Of a stretch of DNA of 44,676 bases, positions 13,250 to 23,812 are shown piece by piece. The notes beneath the pieces were generated by a model. That model worked only from the letters and a program-made list of their open reading frames with translations. It searched no databases and had not been told where the DNA came from. Position 1 is the stretch's first letter; each line of letters opens with the position of its first letter. Source of the DNA: Spirogloea muscicola (lineage: Eukaryota > Streptophyta > Zygnematophyceae > Spirogloeales > Spirogloeaceae). The stretch is taken from the NCBI GenBank assembly GCA_009602725.1, contig WELB01000090.1, positions 96,259-140,934 of the forward strand. The letters run 5' to 3'. The position numbers were made by a program, and so were the translations under genes.

Positions 13250-16200
13250 CTAGAGGTGCCTGACCAGCTCAGGCCCGACTATACACAGGCTTCCCAGGGA
13301 AGTGAGGTCGCCGGAGCTGCCTTCTCTCGTCATGCCCTCCACGGCCTGGAAGATGTCCGATATGTGTGTGACCCCAAGCGGGGGCAGGTGCCTGGTCACC
13401 TGCAGCAACGCGTGCGCCGCATCGGCGGCTGTGTGGCTGACCTTGTCGGTGACCGTGTGCGCAATTGCAGAGACGTGATTGACCACTGACTCCCCGCTCT
13501 TCAAAGTGGATCCGACGCCTCCATGCACAGCCTCGCCGAGGGCAGCTTCGGCTGCTTCAGCAGCGGCACCTGTGGCGTGACCAGCCGCCTGTGTTTCGGC
13601 TGCAGCCTCAGAGGCCATGGTCTGCCAGGCTGTGCTCCAAGACGAGAGCAGCGCCTCAGTCGCCGCTGCACCGGTGTCAGCTCCCGAGTACACAATGTGC
13701 GCCACCGTCTCCGAGATCGACTCCGCCTCAGCTGCCGCCTCTGCAGTGGAAGCGCCTGCAGCAATCGCCGAGCTCTCGGCGGCTGCGCTAACCGCCTCCG
13801 CAGCGGAGCTGATGAGAGCTGCCCCTCCAGCAGCTGTCTCAGCGGCAGGTGCCAACGAGATGACAAACGCGCCAACTGCTTCGGTGCAGTGCACAAAGCC
13901 CGTTGCTACCAGGGCAATCATAGAGGTCACATCGACACCAGCAGCTACGGTGCGGGCAATGGACTCAGAGTGAGGAAGGCTGGCGGTCCACGAGCTCAAG
14001 GAAGAGAGGCTGGTGCCCACAGCGGCCATCAGGTGCACGGCAGCACTGCTGATATGTCCTGCAGCTGAGTTGGCCAAGCCCGGTGAAGGAGGCAGCTGGC
14101 CTGGAGGACTGCTCAGAACGTTCCCGGTGATGGTGGCCTCCGCAGATATCACCAACGCCTTCAAGGCTGCAACCTTCAGCTTGACCTCGGCCATGAGCCG
14201 CTGCGCCTGTGCCGCATAGAAGGGAAACTTGAGCTGCGAACTCAAGAGCGCGGCAGGGAAGTGCTCAGTCAGCCCCTTGCTCGGCTCCTGCGGCTCCTTG
14301 GTTTCAGCCTCGTGGACCTGGAGTGCTACATCTGGCACTGGAGGTGTCTGTGTCTCGTCAGCTGGCGATGTCGCTTGCGCCAAGAAGCTTGCCGATATAA
14401 TGACCAGGAAACCGAGCAGGACCGAGGGGCCTGGGGTGTCGCCGCTAAGCAGGAAGGTGAAGAACGCTCCCCAGATGGGGATGGTGGTGTAGATGAGCGT
14501 TGCAGTCGAGGCATGGACGTTCCTCAGGCCCTGGAGCTCCAACCAATTGCAGAGCCCAGCACACGCCAAACCGCTGTACAGGATTGGAGCCCAAGGCAGC
14601 CCCTGCATAAAGAAATGGGGGTACGCCAAAGAATTAGATGCACCCTTGGATTGTGTCTGACATGCTTGCTTCAAAGACAGAATGGCAATCAGGATCCAAT
14701 TTCGTAGCCCTAAGCCAGCAACTTGCATTTGCAACATGATGTAAAAGCAGATCAGACAACTCAGCAATGTGTTGCTTCACCTGCAGCTGCGAATGAAGAG
14801 TAGAGACCCCTGAGCCGCTGCTAGCCAAAGTCCAAGCCTCCCAGAAGAGGCCCATGCAGGCCAGGACAGCTACTTGAATAGCCGTCAAGTCCAGCAGGTT
14901 GAATCGTGTCCCTAGAGCCTCAGAGCGGAACACATGAGCAGCAGATAAGATGGAGCACAGGATAGTCCACAGATCGGCAACCCGAGGAAGTGGCACACCA
15001 GTCCACCCTTGTCCTTCTTCCTCCAGGAGGCCCATGCCTGCATTTTGAAATTTGGTCAGCCAAGCACTTTACTCAATGCAACCATGAGCAACATGGGATG
15101 TGATACCACCTTGCCAAGCACCAGCTCAAATGTGACACAAGGTGAAAATGCTAGCAGGCCAAATGGCTAGTCCTACGTACCAATGAGGGCTGCAAACGTT
15201 GCCAGCCATGTCAATTTGTTGACAGGCTTCCCGGTACAAAATTCCATTAGTGGGACAAACACGACCTGCAGAGCATAGGAGCACAAGATTAAAATTGAGT
15301 GTGCTTTGACTTGTCGCTCTGAGCAAAGCTACAATGTGCAGGCAGGCACACCCACAAACACTTTGCAATTTTTGTAGTCAGTGAGCATACCGTGAAAATG
15401 TACATAAGTGAGGCGTTGCCCGCAGATTCTGCTCTTGAGCCTAGATTTGCAACGACAGTGCCAAAGAAGCTCAGAACACCAAGCTCCACGCCAGCTCGAA
15501 GTAAGGCCTTGTTTCTCCTCATCCAAGCTGGACGAATGGCAGGGGCGAAAAAGATGGCTGCTTGCAACCAACAGCATATATGAAACTTAGATCTATGGGG
15601 TATGAAAGACTGCAAGCCCATACCGAACTACAGGCAGGCCAAATTCTGCCTAATTGCAGACTCTGGGGTGCAAAGCAAAAACAAGCAGCTAGAGAGACAA
15701 GCGCGGCCAGATGAACTGGTGGCTGGGAGAGGCCAGCCCAAAGAAATAGACAAGGGACAGCAGCTAGCAGTCAAAGCAGCTATGCTTTGGCTATGGAGCA
15801 TAGGCAACCTGACAACTACATCTATACTTCTGGGAGGATTAACTGCAAGTCAGATAGTAAAGAAAACGAGGCCCAAGTCGATACTCAGGTCTGCCCACCA
15901 ACCTGCAGAGACAAAACGGACTGCCGACGAGAGACTGGCGGGGGTGAAGGGGGCAACCTCCTCCACGTATCTTGCTGCCACTGTGTTCGAGCCGTACAGC
16001 GCAGCGAGAACGTTCAGCAACACCAAGCCGGTGTACTTATGCCTATGATTACTGATGTGCTTGCCATCTTCCGTATGCAAGCCACGGGCTTGCTGCTCAT
16101 CTCCAGCCTGTAGCAGAAGAAGGTTGGACTGGCTGCCATCAGCTTCATCATTGCAAAACTCACAAACTGCAGCTATGTGCAGTACACTAAATGACTAACA

Positions 16201-16645
16201 GTATCATCACACCTTCGAAAACAACGTTCTGATAAAGTCTATGTACGACAATGGCCAGTGCTACATCACTTGGGTGTCTTCATCATCAGTTTTTATGTCT
16301 TGGATTGCCGACCTTGGGAGCATCGTGCTGGTGCCACCGGAACTCTCTGCTCGACCGCGGCCGCCTCGGGCTGAGCGATGCACCGGCGCTCTTGCCTTCG
16401 GGCTGGCGAGAGCGCTCGTCGCTGAGGAGGAGCTGGTAGGACAAGGCCCGGCTCTGCTCCTCGGGCGTAAATTGGGCCTTGATGCGGTTGGGGCCAGCTC
16501 GAGGCGGTCGCCGCCTCCCTGACGGCCCCGTGGCCTCCTCCTCGTCTCCGCCAGCTAGCGGCACGCTGGATCGGCCGCGCTGCCTCTCCTCGTCGACGAC
16601 GCTCGTCGGCGACGGCGCTTTTCGAACGCCCGCTCTTAGCACCAT
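13250..16645 (-). CDS. DMT/EamA-family transporter with long Ala-rich C-terminal tail
   Basis: This is a multi-span drug/metabolite transporter, probably of an organelle or plasma membrane; the substrate is unknown. Exons in coding order: 16645-16313, 16035-15903, 15560-15391, 15265-15181, 15037-14781 and 14602-13250, all GT-AG and in phase, giving about 776 aa. Residues 1-111 are Arg/Ser/Pro-rich and could be an organelle-targeting leader. Residues of about 112-410 carry two EamA-like repeats: YTGLVLLNVLAALYGSNTVA, a VRFVSA stretch, VVFVPLMEF, LTWLATFAALIGMGLL, GLACAGLCNWLELQGL, LIYTTIPIWGAFFTFLLSG and VLLGFLVIISASFLAQ. About 365 residues follow that are rich in Ala, Ser, Glu and Thr, unusual for this family. 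The upstream frame stays open into an N gap, so the true start could lie further upstream. One intron (15561-15902) holds a copy of a dispersed repeat. Confidence 0.82.
15690..15750 (-). repeat. Hairpin-family repeat copy inside a transporter intron
   Basis: Read on the minus strand, this contains a GGGCTGGCC / CCAGCC stem followed by ACCAGTTCATCTGGCCGCGC. This is nearly the same as the copies at 17660-17720, 32520-32570 and 32600-32660. It lies within the 342-bp intron 15561-15902 of the DMT transporter gene. Confidence 0.7.
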
Positions 16646-16805
16646 TGGCCTCTGAGCCACCTCCGCTCCTCTGCCTGCGCTCCGGCGCGCGCCTCGAGGC
16701 CCCCAGCCGATCGGAAGCCGGACCTGAAGCCGCGAGCTCACGGCGACCCGCCTCGCGGCGAGCGCGCCGCCGCTACCGTGGGCCGCGGCGTGCGCCGGCG
16801 GCGCC

Positions 16806-17074
16806 NNNNNNNNNNNNNNNNNNNNNNNNNNNNNNNNNNNNNNNNNNNNNNNNNNNNNNNNNNNNNNNNNNNNNNNNNNNNNNNNNNNNNNNNNNNNNNN
16901 NNNNNNNNNNNNNNNNNNNNNNNNNNNNNNNNNNNNNNNNNNNNNNNNNNNNNNNNNNNNNNNNNNNNNNNNNNNNNNNNNNNNNNNNNNNNNNNNNNNN
17001 NNNNNNNNNNNNNNNNNNNNNNNNNNNNNNNNNNNNNNNNNNNNNNNNNNNNNNNNNNNNNNNNNNNNNNNNNN
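16806..17074. other. Assembly gap (269 N)
   Basis: A run of 269 Ns is flanked by strongly GC-rich sequence (CGCC/GGCGG repeats). Any open frame through it is meaningless. It lies upstream of the chosen transporter start and could hide that gene's promoter or a missing 5' exon. Confidence 0.99.
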
Positions 17075-17344
17075 GGCGGCCTCGCCAGGGCGGGGGGGCG
17101 CCTCCGCCGCCAGAGTGGCGGAGTCGTCGCCAGTCTGGCGGGAGCCGCGCAGCAGCCGCCCGGCCGGCACGGCCCGCCCGTGCGCTTTTCCGCCCTCGGC
17201 GCGCCCTTTCCACCGGTCGCCACGTGTCGCGACGCCGGCCCCGCGCGCGTCCGAGCTCGGCGCGCCGTCGTGCCGCCACGTGTCAAGAAGGCCCCCTCTC
17301 CAACTTGCCTCCCCCCCCGGGGCGCGGTTTGACCGCGGCGACCC

Positions 17345-17560
17345 AAGCGTCCTTGTCGTCTTAGCAGGGGTTACTGAGTAATTTGTAGCTGCTTTCTTTC
17401 TGTGTGCTTTGGTTTCTTAGCGCTTCCTCTGGCTTCCTCTGGCCCCCTTCTCGTTCTCTGTTCATTCTTTTTTGGGCTGGCTTGTCCAGCCCCTATCCTC
17501 TATGGGCGAGCCCCTTTCTTCTCGTCGTGGTGGCCGCCATGGCAGTCCAGCGCGGCCCGC
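17345..17560 (+). repeat. Dispersed hairpin-family repeat, long form
   Basis: This copy begins TTAGCAGGGGTTACTGAGT. It runs through a CTTCCTCTGGCC pyrimidine-rich section and CTGTTCATTC, then a hairpin at 17474-17492 (GGGCTGG, 5-nt loop, CCAGCCC), and ends with GGCGAGCCCCTTTCTTCTC. Close relatives lie at 32190-32345 and 36925-37050, and an inverted one at 33145-33310. Confidence 0.8.
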
Positions 17561-17639
17561 GAGGCCGCCACCTCCGCATCCCCTCTGCTTCCCGCCCTCA
17601 GCCTGGAACTCCATTTATCTAGTCGACAGAAATGTGTGC

Positions 17640-17800
17640 ATAAACATAAGCTCTCTCTGTGTGTACATTCTTTTGGGCTGGCCTCTTCCCGGCCACCAGT
17701 TAATGTGGCCGCGCTTGCTTCTAAATCGGCAGAGCTGTTCGGTCTGTATGCACCTGGCTGGCTTTCACAGCCGCTCTTCCACTATCACCAGCTCGCATTC
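17640..17800 (+). repeat. Two further hairpin-family copies in tandem
   Basis: The first has ACATTCTTTTGGGCTGGCC followed by CCGGCCACCAGTTAATGTGG, the same subtype as the intron copy near 15700. The second, near 17745, reads TGTATGCACCTGGCTGGC then CACAGCCG and matches a copy at about 37875-37945. Both are diverged and lie just upstream of the small membrane-protein gene. Confidence 0.65.
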
Positions 17801-18088
17801 TCGTTGTTGCCCTCGCCGCGCCGACCGCCCCGCCATCGCCAGCGCTTAGCCCACGCCGCCCCCGGCCTTCCTCCCCCGTAGCCCCCCTCCATCCGCCGAG
17901 CTAGAGCGAGGGCTTGTAGTCCAGACGCTCGCCAGGCCGCTACGTCCTGCCTGTGCTGCACGGGCCTCGGCAGCGACGGAAGGCGGGGCCAGGGCTTCGG
18001 CTGGCCGGCGTCAGCCGACCGGCGAGACCGTTGAGTGGCCTTCCCGGGCACTCCCTCGCTTGCCGAAGGTCGGTCACAGCCGGCGGGC

Positions 18089-19169
18089 ATGGCGGCAACT
18101 GCGGCAGTGGGGCAGTTGGCTTGGCAGCCTGGGATGACCTTGGCACCAGTCAAGGAAACGCGACCCACTGAAGTCGTAAGTCGCCCGTCTACTGCTTCCC
18201 TTGAGTTCCTGTTGGTGTTTAAAAGTCCTGGTGTTTATGGCCGGTGCTAAGTTGGGTTCACCAGCAAGGCAGGCTTGGCTGCACTTACTTTAGGGCCTGC
18301 AGTGCACTTCACAACCAGGAGCTTGACATGCTTGGCTGCACCCAATCTCCCCACCAACAAGGACATAGCAGTCCCTTGGTAGTTGTTTGTAGATCCTTAT
18401 GCAGATCATTTGATTTCTCAAATTAGTCAGCAGTAATACATGTTTCCCATCGCAAGCAACTAAGTGTAGAAGATTTACTTGCACCATACAGCACAGACCT
18501 CTGATGGACTTGTCCAATTGGCTGGTGGGGGACAGGCTCCTGTGCGGTCGAGGCAGCCACAGCGGCAAAGAGGGGCGCACAGATTGAATGTGCAGGCTGA
18601 AGCACCTCAGCCTGGCAAAGGTGTGCAAGAACACGGCACTTTGTATCAGTGCACAGCAGCAATCTGTTGCTGAACTGGCGAGCCCACCGCTTGGAGGACC
18701 TCCTTACATAAAGCGCATGTATCAAGCGGCGGAGATGCGGCGCGTCCTTCCACCAAGACATAGATTACGAACTTGTGTCATGGGAGTTCTCAAACCTTCA
18801 AAATCCCTAAGATGTGCAGCAGTCTAGCAGCAGCTTCCTAGCTGACCCGTGCTACTGCCTTGGCTCTTATGCACAGAGAACAAAGGTGACTGGGACAGCG
18901 CCTGGACAGCCTTCAAGAGGAGCAAGCGGAGCGGGCGCTCCATCTCAGGCTTTCTGAGGAAGTTTAATCTGGACATGGAGAAATATGTCTCCAGGTCCCC
19001 TCAGTCCAATGACTATTCCTCCCTGGAGGAACTGGACCCTTATAAGAGGACGGAGAAGTCCGCGCTCAAAGTCTGGACCGATATTAAATTTACATACGCT
19101 GGATTTGGCGTGATTTTGGGGCTCCTGGTTTACATGGTTGTGATTGTTGGACCTCCTCCTCCTCACTAA
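18089..19169 (+). CDS. Small single-span C-terminal membrane protein, family not recognised
   Basis: I do not recognise this family. Proposed exons are 18089-18175 (MAATAAVGQLAWQPGM, ending at a GTAAGT donor), 18497-18622, about 18660 to 18750-18780 and about 18885-19169, giving about 170-180 aa. The last exon is the most convincing. It has a charged segment with SAWTAFKRSKRSGRSISG then FLRKFNLDMEKYV, followed by SSLEELDPYKRTEKSALKVW. One hydrophobic span of about 20 residues follows (FGVILGLLVYMVVIVG), and the protein ends in PPPPH. This suggests a tail-anchored or single-pass protein with its bulk facing the cytosol or stroma. The donor of the third exon is unresolved. A second open frame overlaps it at about 18740-18809, reading DIDYELVSWEFSNLQ, and either could be used. 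Confidence 0.55.
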
Positions 19170-20200
19170 TTCTCAACCTGGTTATTAGAACCATTGACTA
19201 GATGACATGGCCAAGTAAGTGTAGGCGGGATTTGCCCCACTGGTAATATGGGTTTATCAGGGCATCCAAGCTTATTTGTCAAGGTTGGTCAGCCCCACTG
19301 TGTATGCAGGGGTTGTGCAATTGAATCTGCATGCATGACTTTTAGTAGATCGTGAGGAAGATTGGCACTTGGTAGCCATGGCGCATTTTAATTGTTGTGT
19401 GAATATTGAGAATACATAGGTTGTATTCCATTGTTTGACCTGGCGTGTGTGTTGAGCTTGACTGCTTTCCATCAAGAGTACTCTTCTATCAGCTTTGTCC
19501 TCTTACTTCTTTGAGGCAAATTCTGGAGTAGCTGCACAAGAATGTCCAGCTGTTCTGCTGCTGACTCCTTGCAGATTAGTTCCTCGCGATATGCAACTCT
19601 GTGCCCCTCCTTGTGACTAGCACAGTGCAGTTTGCGCCTGCGTAGTGTTGACTAAATTGATGACAAATGCACTGCTGCGCATCATCTGCTGTCAGTGTGC
19701 ATGTTAACCTGCGCAGTGGCCACGGTGCCACAAGAACTTCAGTATGATTTGAGAATGCTTCTTGTTTTGAAAGTCTTGCACGCATGCACCTACGGAGAGT
19801 GTGGTTTGTTGGAATGTATCTCTAGGAGAGGACAGAAGGTTAGGGCTGTGGCTTGGCTTCGCTGAGCAGCTGGAAGGAATAAATGTCTGCTGCAGAGAAC
19901 GCCATCAGGGGAGGTCAAGGATGTGGCTGAGAGAGGCCAGCCCTGAAACGTGGAAACTGTCGGGCGAGAAGCAAGTAGAAGCGCCACCACGCAAGAACAT
20001 CAGCATCTAAGCGGCAGCAACTATGTGGATAATCAGTAGCAGGTTGTGAGTCGTCCCTGCTGGCGAGGATCATTGCACCTTTTGTCAGCATAATGCCTTG
20101 GCTATATGACAACCATGCCTTAGCTTTGTTCCTGAATTCTTATGAACCTGCCAAAGTAAATGAGTGTTTTGGACTGATCAATGCATAGCTGCGGTACTGA
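19170..20200. other. Intergenic region, no gene seen
   Basis: About 1 kb follows the small membrane-protein gene. Open frames are short and have no recognisable domain. A GAGAGGCCAGCCC motif at about 19930 may be a worn remnant of the hairpin repeat family. I see no RNA gene. Confidence 0.5.
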
Positions 20201-20324
20201 GTGGATTCACCCAAACAGCAGCTCGATGGCGATGAACTGGAGTGTGTATTGAGTGATGGAGGGCCTGAGAATGAGTGATGGCGTGATGGCGTGATTTAGT
20301 GACGGCGATGGCTGGAGGGCGATG

Positions 20325-20660
20325 GCTATTTGAGAGGCCAGCCCACAAGGAGTGGACAAAGAGGGGGATGCTGTTGTTGGCCAGCCCCAGAAGCTTGAAC
20401 TTGATGGGCGAGGCTTAGCCTGGACTTGGTACAGGATGCCCAGGCAAGGACTGCACTGGACCCACATCTCAAGATGGTCAAGCGGCTCGCCCTTGCAGTC
20501 GGCGCTCTTTGGACCTTGTCCATTCTTTCTGGGCTGGCTATTCACAGCCCCCCCGACCCCTTTCTATGTAGATCTTTAAATGTGCTTGCCTTTGTACTTG
20601 GCCATATGGCCTACATTTGTCTCTATACACGGGATTGCTTTCCTTCCCGTGGTTATTGAG
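20325..20660. repeat. Cluster of dispersed repeat fragments (hairpin and palindrome families)
   Basis: At 20330-20400 there is an inverted hairpin-family fragment (GGCCAGCCCACAAGGAGTGG). At 20515-20560 there is a direct copy (GTCCATTCTTTCTGGGCTGG then CACAGCCCC). From about 20562, TGTAGATCTTTAAATGTGC leads to TTGCCTTTGTACTTGGCC, ATATGGCC and a TATACACGGG end. That last part is the palindrome family also seen at 20650-20755, 23600-23680, 30700-30790 and 32940-33125. Confidence 0.7.
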
Positions 20661-20860
20661 CAGGTCAATCTGCTGTAGGTTATGTAGATCTTAGATGTGC
20701 TTGCCTTTGTACTTGGCCATTTGGCCTACATTTGTTTCTTATACACGGAATTTTTCCTTCGGACGAGCTCGCGTCTTTCCGGCACCTTCGGACCATTCTT
20801 TTCGGGCTGGCTTTTAAAAGCGGCCGAATTGCTGCTCATACCCCGGCCGCCCAGCGCTCG
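20650..20860 (+). repeat. Palindrome-family repeat followed by hairpin-family fragment
   Basis: The segment 20650-20755 carries a GAGCAGGTCAATCTGCTGTA start, TTGCCTTTGTACTTGGCC with the palindrome GGCCATTTGGCC, and a TATACACGG end. It matches 32960-33070 closely. Right after it, 20790-20830 reads GACCATTCTTTTCGGGCTGG, the hairpin-family core with a decayed right arm. Confidence 0.7.
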
Positions 20861-20883
20861 CCGGCGGCGCTTGATCTTATACC

Positions 20884-20936
20884 ACGGCGGCGGCGGCGGA
20901 GGCGGCGGCGGTGGCGGCGGCGGCGGAGGCGGCGGC
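20884..20936. repeat. (GGC)n microsatellite-like tract
   Basis: About 50 bp of near-perfect GGC triplets with GGA and GGT interruptions. It is about 160 bp upstream of the PITH-domain start codon and is probably in its promoter or 5' leader. Confidence 0.85.
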
Positions 20937-21092
20937 GCCTCGAGTGCCATTGCACGTTTCGTCGCCGCTTCGAAATTTGCCTACACTTAGGTGAACCTGT
21001 GTTGGCTGTCCGGCGCTGCTGAAGAGGTCAGGGCACGTGGGAGACCCCTCAGCCCGGCGCCGGCGCCGGCGGCGGCACTTTGCGGGTGGTCC

Positions 21093-23093
21093 ATGGCGGT
21101 CGCCAAGGGCCAGGTGCCAATCAACTTTGCAGCCTCCGCCCATTGCGGCTATCTCCGCTGTTGTCAGCCTCCGCTTTGCTTGCGTCGGGGCTGCCTCCAC
21201 CAGCAGCTTGGCTTCTCTAGGCTTCCATTCCAGCCTCCCGGTCGCCTCGGCGGGCCGCTTGGAGCAATTCCTTGAGCAGCGTCATTGGTGCGGGAGCCTC
21301 ATTATGGGTGAGAGTGGTCGATTGGCGGTGACTCCTTCTGCGGCCAGGTGGACCTGCTTGACTGCATCTCGTGGCTCTCAGTAGAGTGCCTCAACGAGAA
21401 GCCGGATCGCACCCACGTCAACGCCCTCAAGCAGGTACTTCCCTTTGCTATCCTTGACCTGAGGCCAAGGCTCCTGCCCTGACTGCCAGTGGCTCCTCAG
21501 GTGCAGTGTTTGAGCATCCACGGGATGAGCTCTGACACTCCAACACTGCAGCAGTGTGGATTAAATGGCGCTTGCCTACCAGCAAGGCCGCTGTGGCCGG
21601 GTCGATCGATTTCTTGGCAGAGGTGTATGATGCAGGAAATGGACGTCTGGCTGCGAAAAGCTCCTTGTTTGAGTGCCATATATGGCTTGCAATCATTTGG
21701 ATTGTGGGTTTGACTACCTTCCATCTGGCACTCACTTCACAGTGACAGCGTCCTTGAGCTTGAGACAAGGTGGACGCACAACAAGTCCGCCTACTGCTCT
21801 CAATCTACTTGTTGATGTTTGAACAGGGTTATAGGGAGGACGATGGCCTCACCCTAGAGAGTGATGCCGATGAGCAGCTGCTGCTGTACCTGCCTTTCAA
21901 CCAGATGGTCAAGCTCCATTCACTCATTGTCAAAGGCCCAGCTTCGCAAGGTATGTTGTGCTGCATCTCAGCAGCTCATTAGCCTCCACTTGAATGTCTG
22001 AAGCCTTGATGACGATGTGGTCAGGAATGTGATGCTTTGATAGGCTAGGTACCCAGCTTGTCTCGCAGGTCAGCATGGCCGTCGAGCTGTGGGGCAATAT
22101 CAGGTCTTACTTGCTTCCTGTAAGCTGTGCTCTTCTTGAACAATAATTCACAGAATAGAACAGCCTCACTGTCTACTTGTGACCTTCACCGCTGACAGGT
22201 CCTCGCAAGCTGAAGCTGTATGCGAATCGAGAAAGCATGGGCTTTAGGTGAGGTATCCCTCTAAGCCGATTGTATCAATAAGGCAGGTTGGCACCAACAT
22301 ATGTGTAGTATGGCTGATTGGCAACCTAGCCCTCGAAGAAGGCCAGCCTTGTCAAGAGCTTACACCCCTCATTAGATTCACATGGACATCACAATTTGCA
22401 TGTGGATCTTTTTCAGTGCAGGCTCTCACTTTCGCTTCTTCTTGGCAGCGATACAGGAAACATGCCTGCTCAAGATGAGCTTGACTTGACCGTTCAGCAG
22501 ATTGAGGTACGATGATTGGTGTAAGTTCCCAGCATCAGTAGCTATTTGAGTGTCTTCCCCTTGGGCTAGAAGTCATAATGAGTCTCAAGCTGTTGTGTTG
22601 TTGTTATGACACCTTAATTACCCACATCTCAAAGTGATGTCACATGTGTTCGCAGGAAGCGATGCCTGTATCACTCAAGTATTTCAAATTCCAGAACGTG
22701 AGGAGGTATGACTCTGAGATGTTCAATCTCTCGTTTGGGAAGTGCTTGCATTTGCTGGAGTATGAGCTTAATGGATATAAAGCTTCTCTTCTTTGGCAAT
22801 GCGCCAATGTTTGTGCAGTCTCACTATTTTTGTGGAGAGCAATCAAGACGATGCTGAGTGTACCTCCATCCAGAAAATCGTCCTACTTGGCAGCACGTAA
22901 GTGTTCTGCACAGCACTTTAGACCACTAGGTAATGCTAGCATGTCTTGTAATGGTGTTCAGTACTGATCCCTTGTAATTAGAACATTAATGTGCACATAT
23001 GTAGAAAAGGTGTACTCTGATGTCCATCTCATTGCTTGCAGTGTAGAGACAACGAATATGAAGGATCTCAAGAAAGTTGAGCATAGCCAGTAG
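21093..23093 (+). CDS. PITH-domain protein (PITHD1-like)
   Basis: This is a compact PITH-domain protein. The domain is best known at the C-terminus of thioredoxin-like protein 1, where it binds the proteasome; stand-alone members are conserved in plants and animals. Exons: 21093-21113, 21348-21434, 21827-21950, 22199-22247, 22449-22506, 22656-22705, 22819-22896 and 23042-23093, giving 172 aa with every phase matching. In order are [109 protein letters not shown] and a KKVEHSQ end. The domain fills the whole protein, and no thioredoxin domain is present. The 21-nt first exon (MAVAKGQ) is the least certain part. Confidence 0.88.
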
Positions 23094-23329
23094 TCCTGCC
23101 ATATAGTCTATCGTATTAGTGACCAATATTGGTCCACCAGATGCAATGTCCATTGCTCGCCTTTTAGCTTTACAAGGAGCAATGTCAAGGTGTATTAGTG
23201 AGGGGCTAGCAAAGATTGCTCTCGTCCTGGATTGTCTTGCTAGCTTTGAGTTGCTGCACTTGCTCTTTCCGTATGAGCAGCCAGGAGCCTGCCGAAGGGC
23301 TTCTGGTTGAATACCTCCAAGTCTCGTCG

Positions 23330-23760
23330 GCTGAACTAGTCCTGTGGTTCCGTCGTGTCTACTTGTCTCGCTGTGTATTTCCCTTCTTTCCGGCACCTGT
23401 TGTGGCTCTTTGATTTTTGTCCATTCTTTTTTGGCTGGCTTCTGCCAGCTCCTCTTCTCTGTAGGCGGGCTCCTCTATACTAGTCGGCTGGGCCGCTGTG
23501 CACCAGAAAGCTGGTCGACATTAGCGCGTGGGAGAAGGGCTTGTCATTTGCCGTCCAGTCTTCGGGCACCAGTTAGCGATCTCTACGAGCTGACTCGTGG
23601 TCACTGAGCGGGTCAGCTCAGCAGCAGGTGTCATACATCTGTCGATGTGCTTGCCTTCGTACTTGGCGCGACAGGCCCTCCACCACTTGATACACTCTCC
23701 ACTTGTTTCCTTTGGGAAAAGCCCCTTTCGCCATGTTCTCTTCACAGAGCTCTGTAATTA
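23330..23760 (+). repeat. Dispersed repeat block upstream of LRR gene
   Basis: At 23395-23480 lies a hairpin-family copy (GTCCATTCTTTTTTGGCTGG, CCAGCTCC, then a GGCGGGCTCC end). From about 23500 comes a unit with CACCAGAAAGCTGG, AGAAGGGCTTG, GAGCTGACTCGTGGTCACTG, AGCGGGTCAGC and GATGTGCTTGCCTTCGTAC. It is also found, diverged, at 32860-33030. The LRR gene starts about 50 bp after the block, so its promoter may lie within repeat-derived DNA. Confidence 0.65.
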
Positions 23761-23812
23761 TCAGCAGTCGAGTTATTCGCCCTTCGGAGCCAGGACGCTG
23801 AACGTCGCTGCC

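Noticed and set aside
13523-14068. Long plus-strand open frames at 13523-14068 and 13617-13973
   Set aside because: They are antisense shadows of the Ala-rich transporter tail. Low-complexity Ala/Ser codons leave the opposite strand open, and the minus frame joins a recognisable membrane protein in phase.
16286-17364. Open frames of 168-294 residues spanning the N gap on both strands
   Set aside because: Ns carry no stop codons, so the frames are artefacts. Only the part at 16313-16645 on the minus strand is supported, by its join to the EamA exons.
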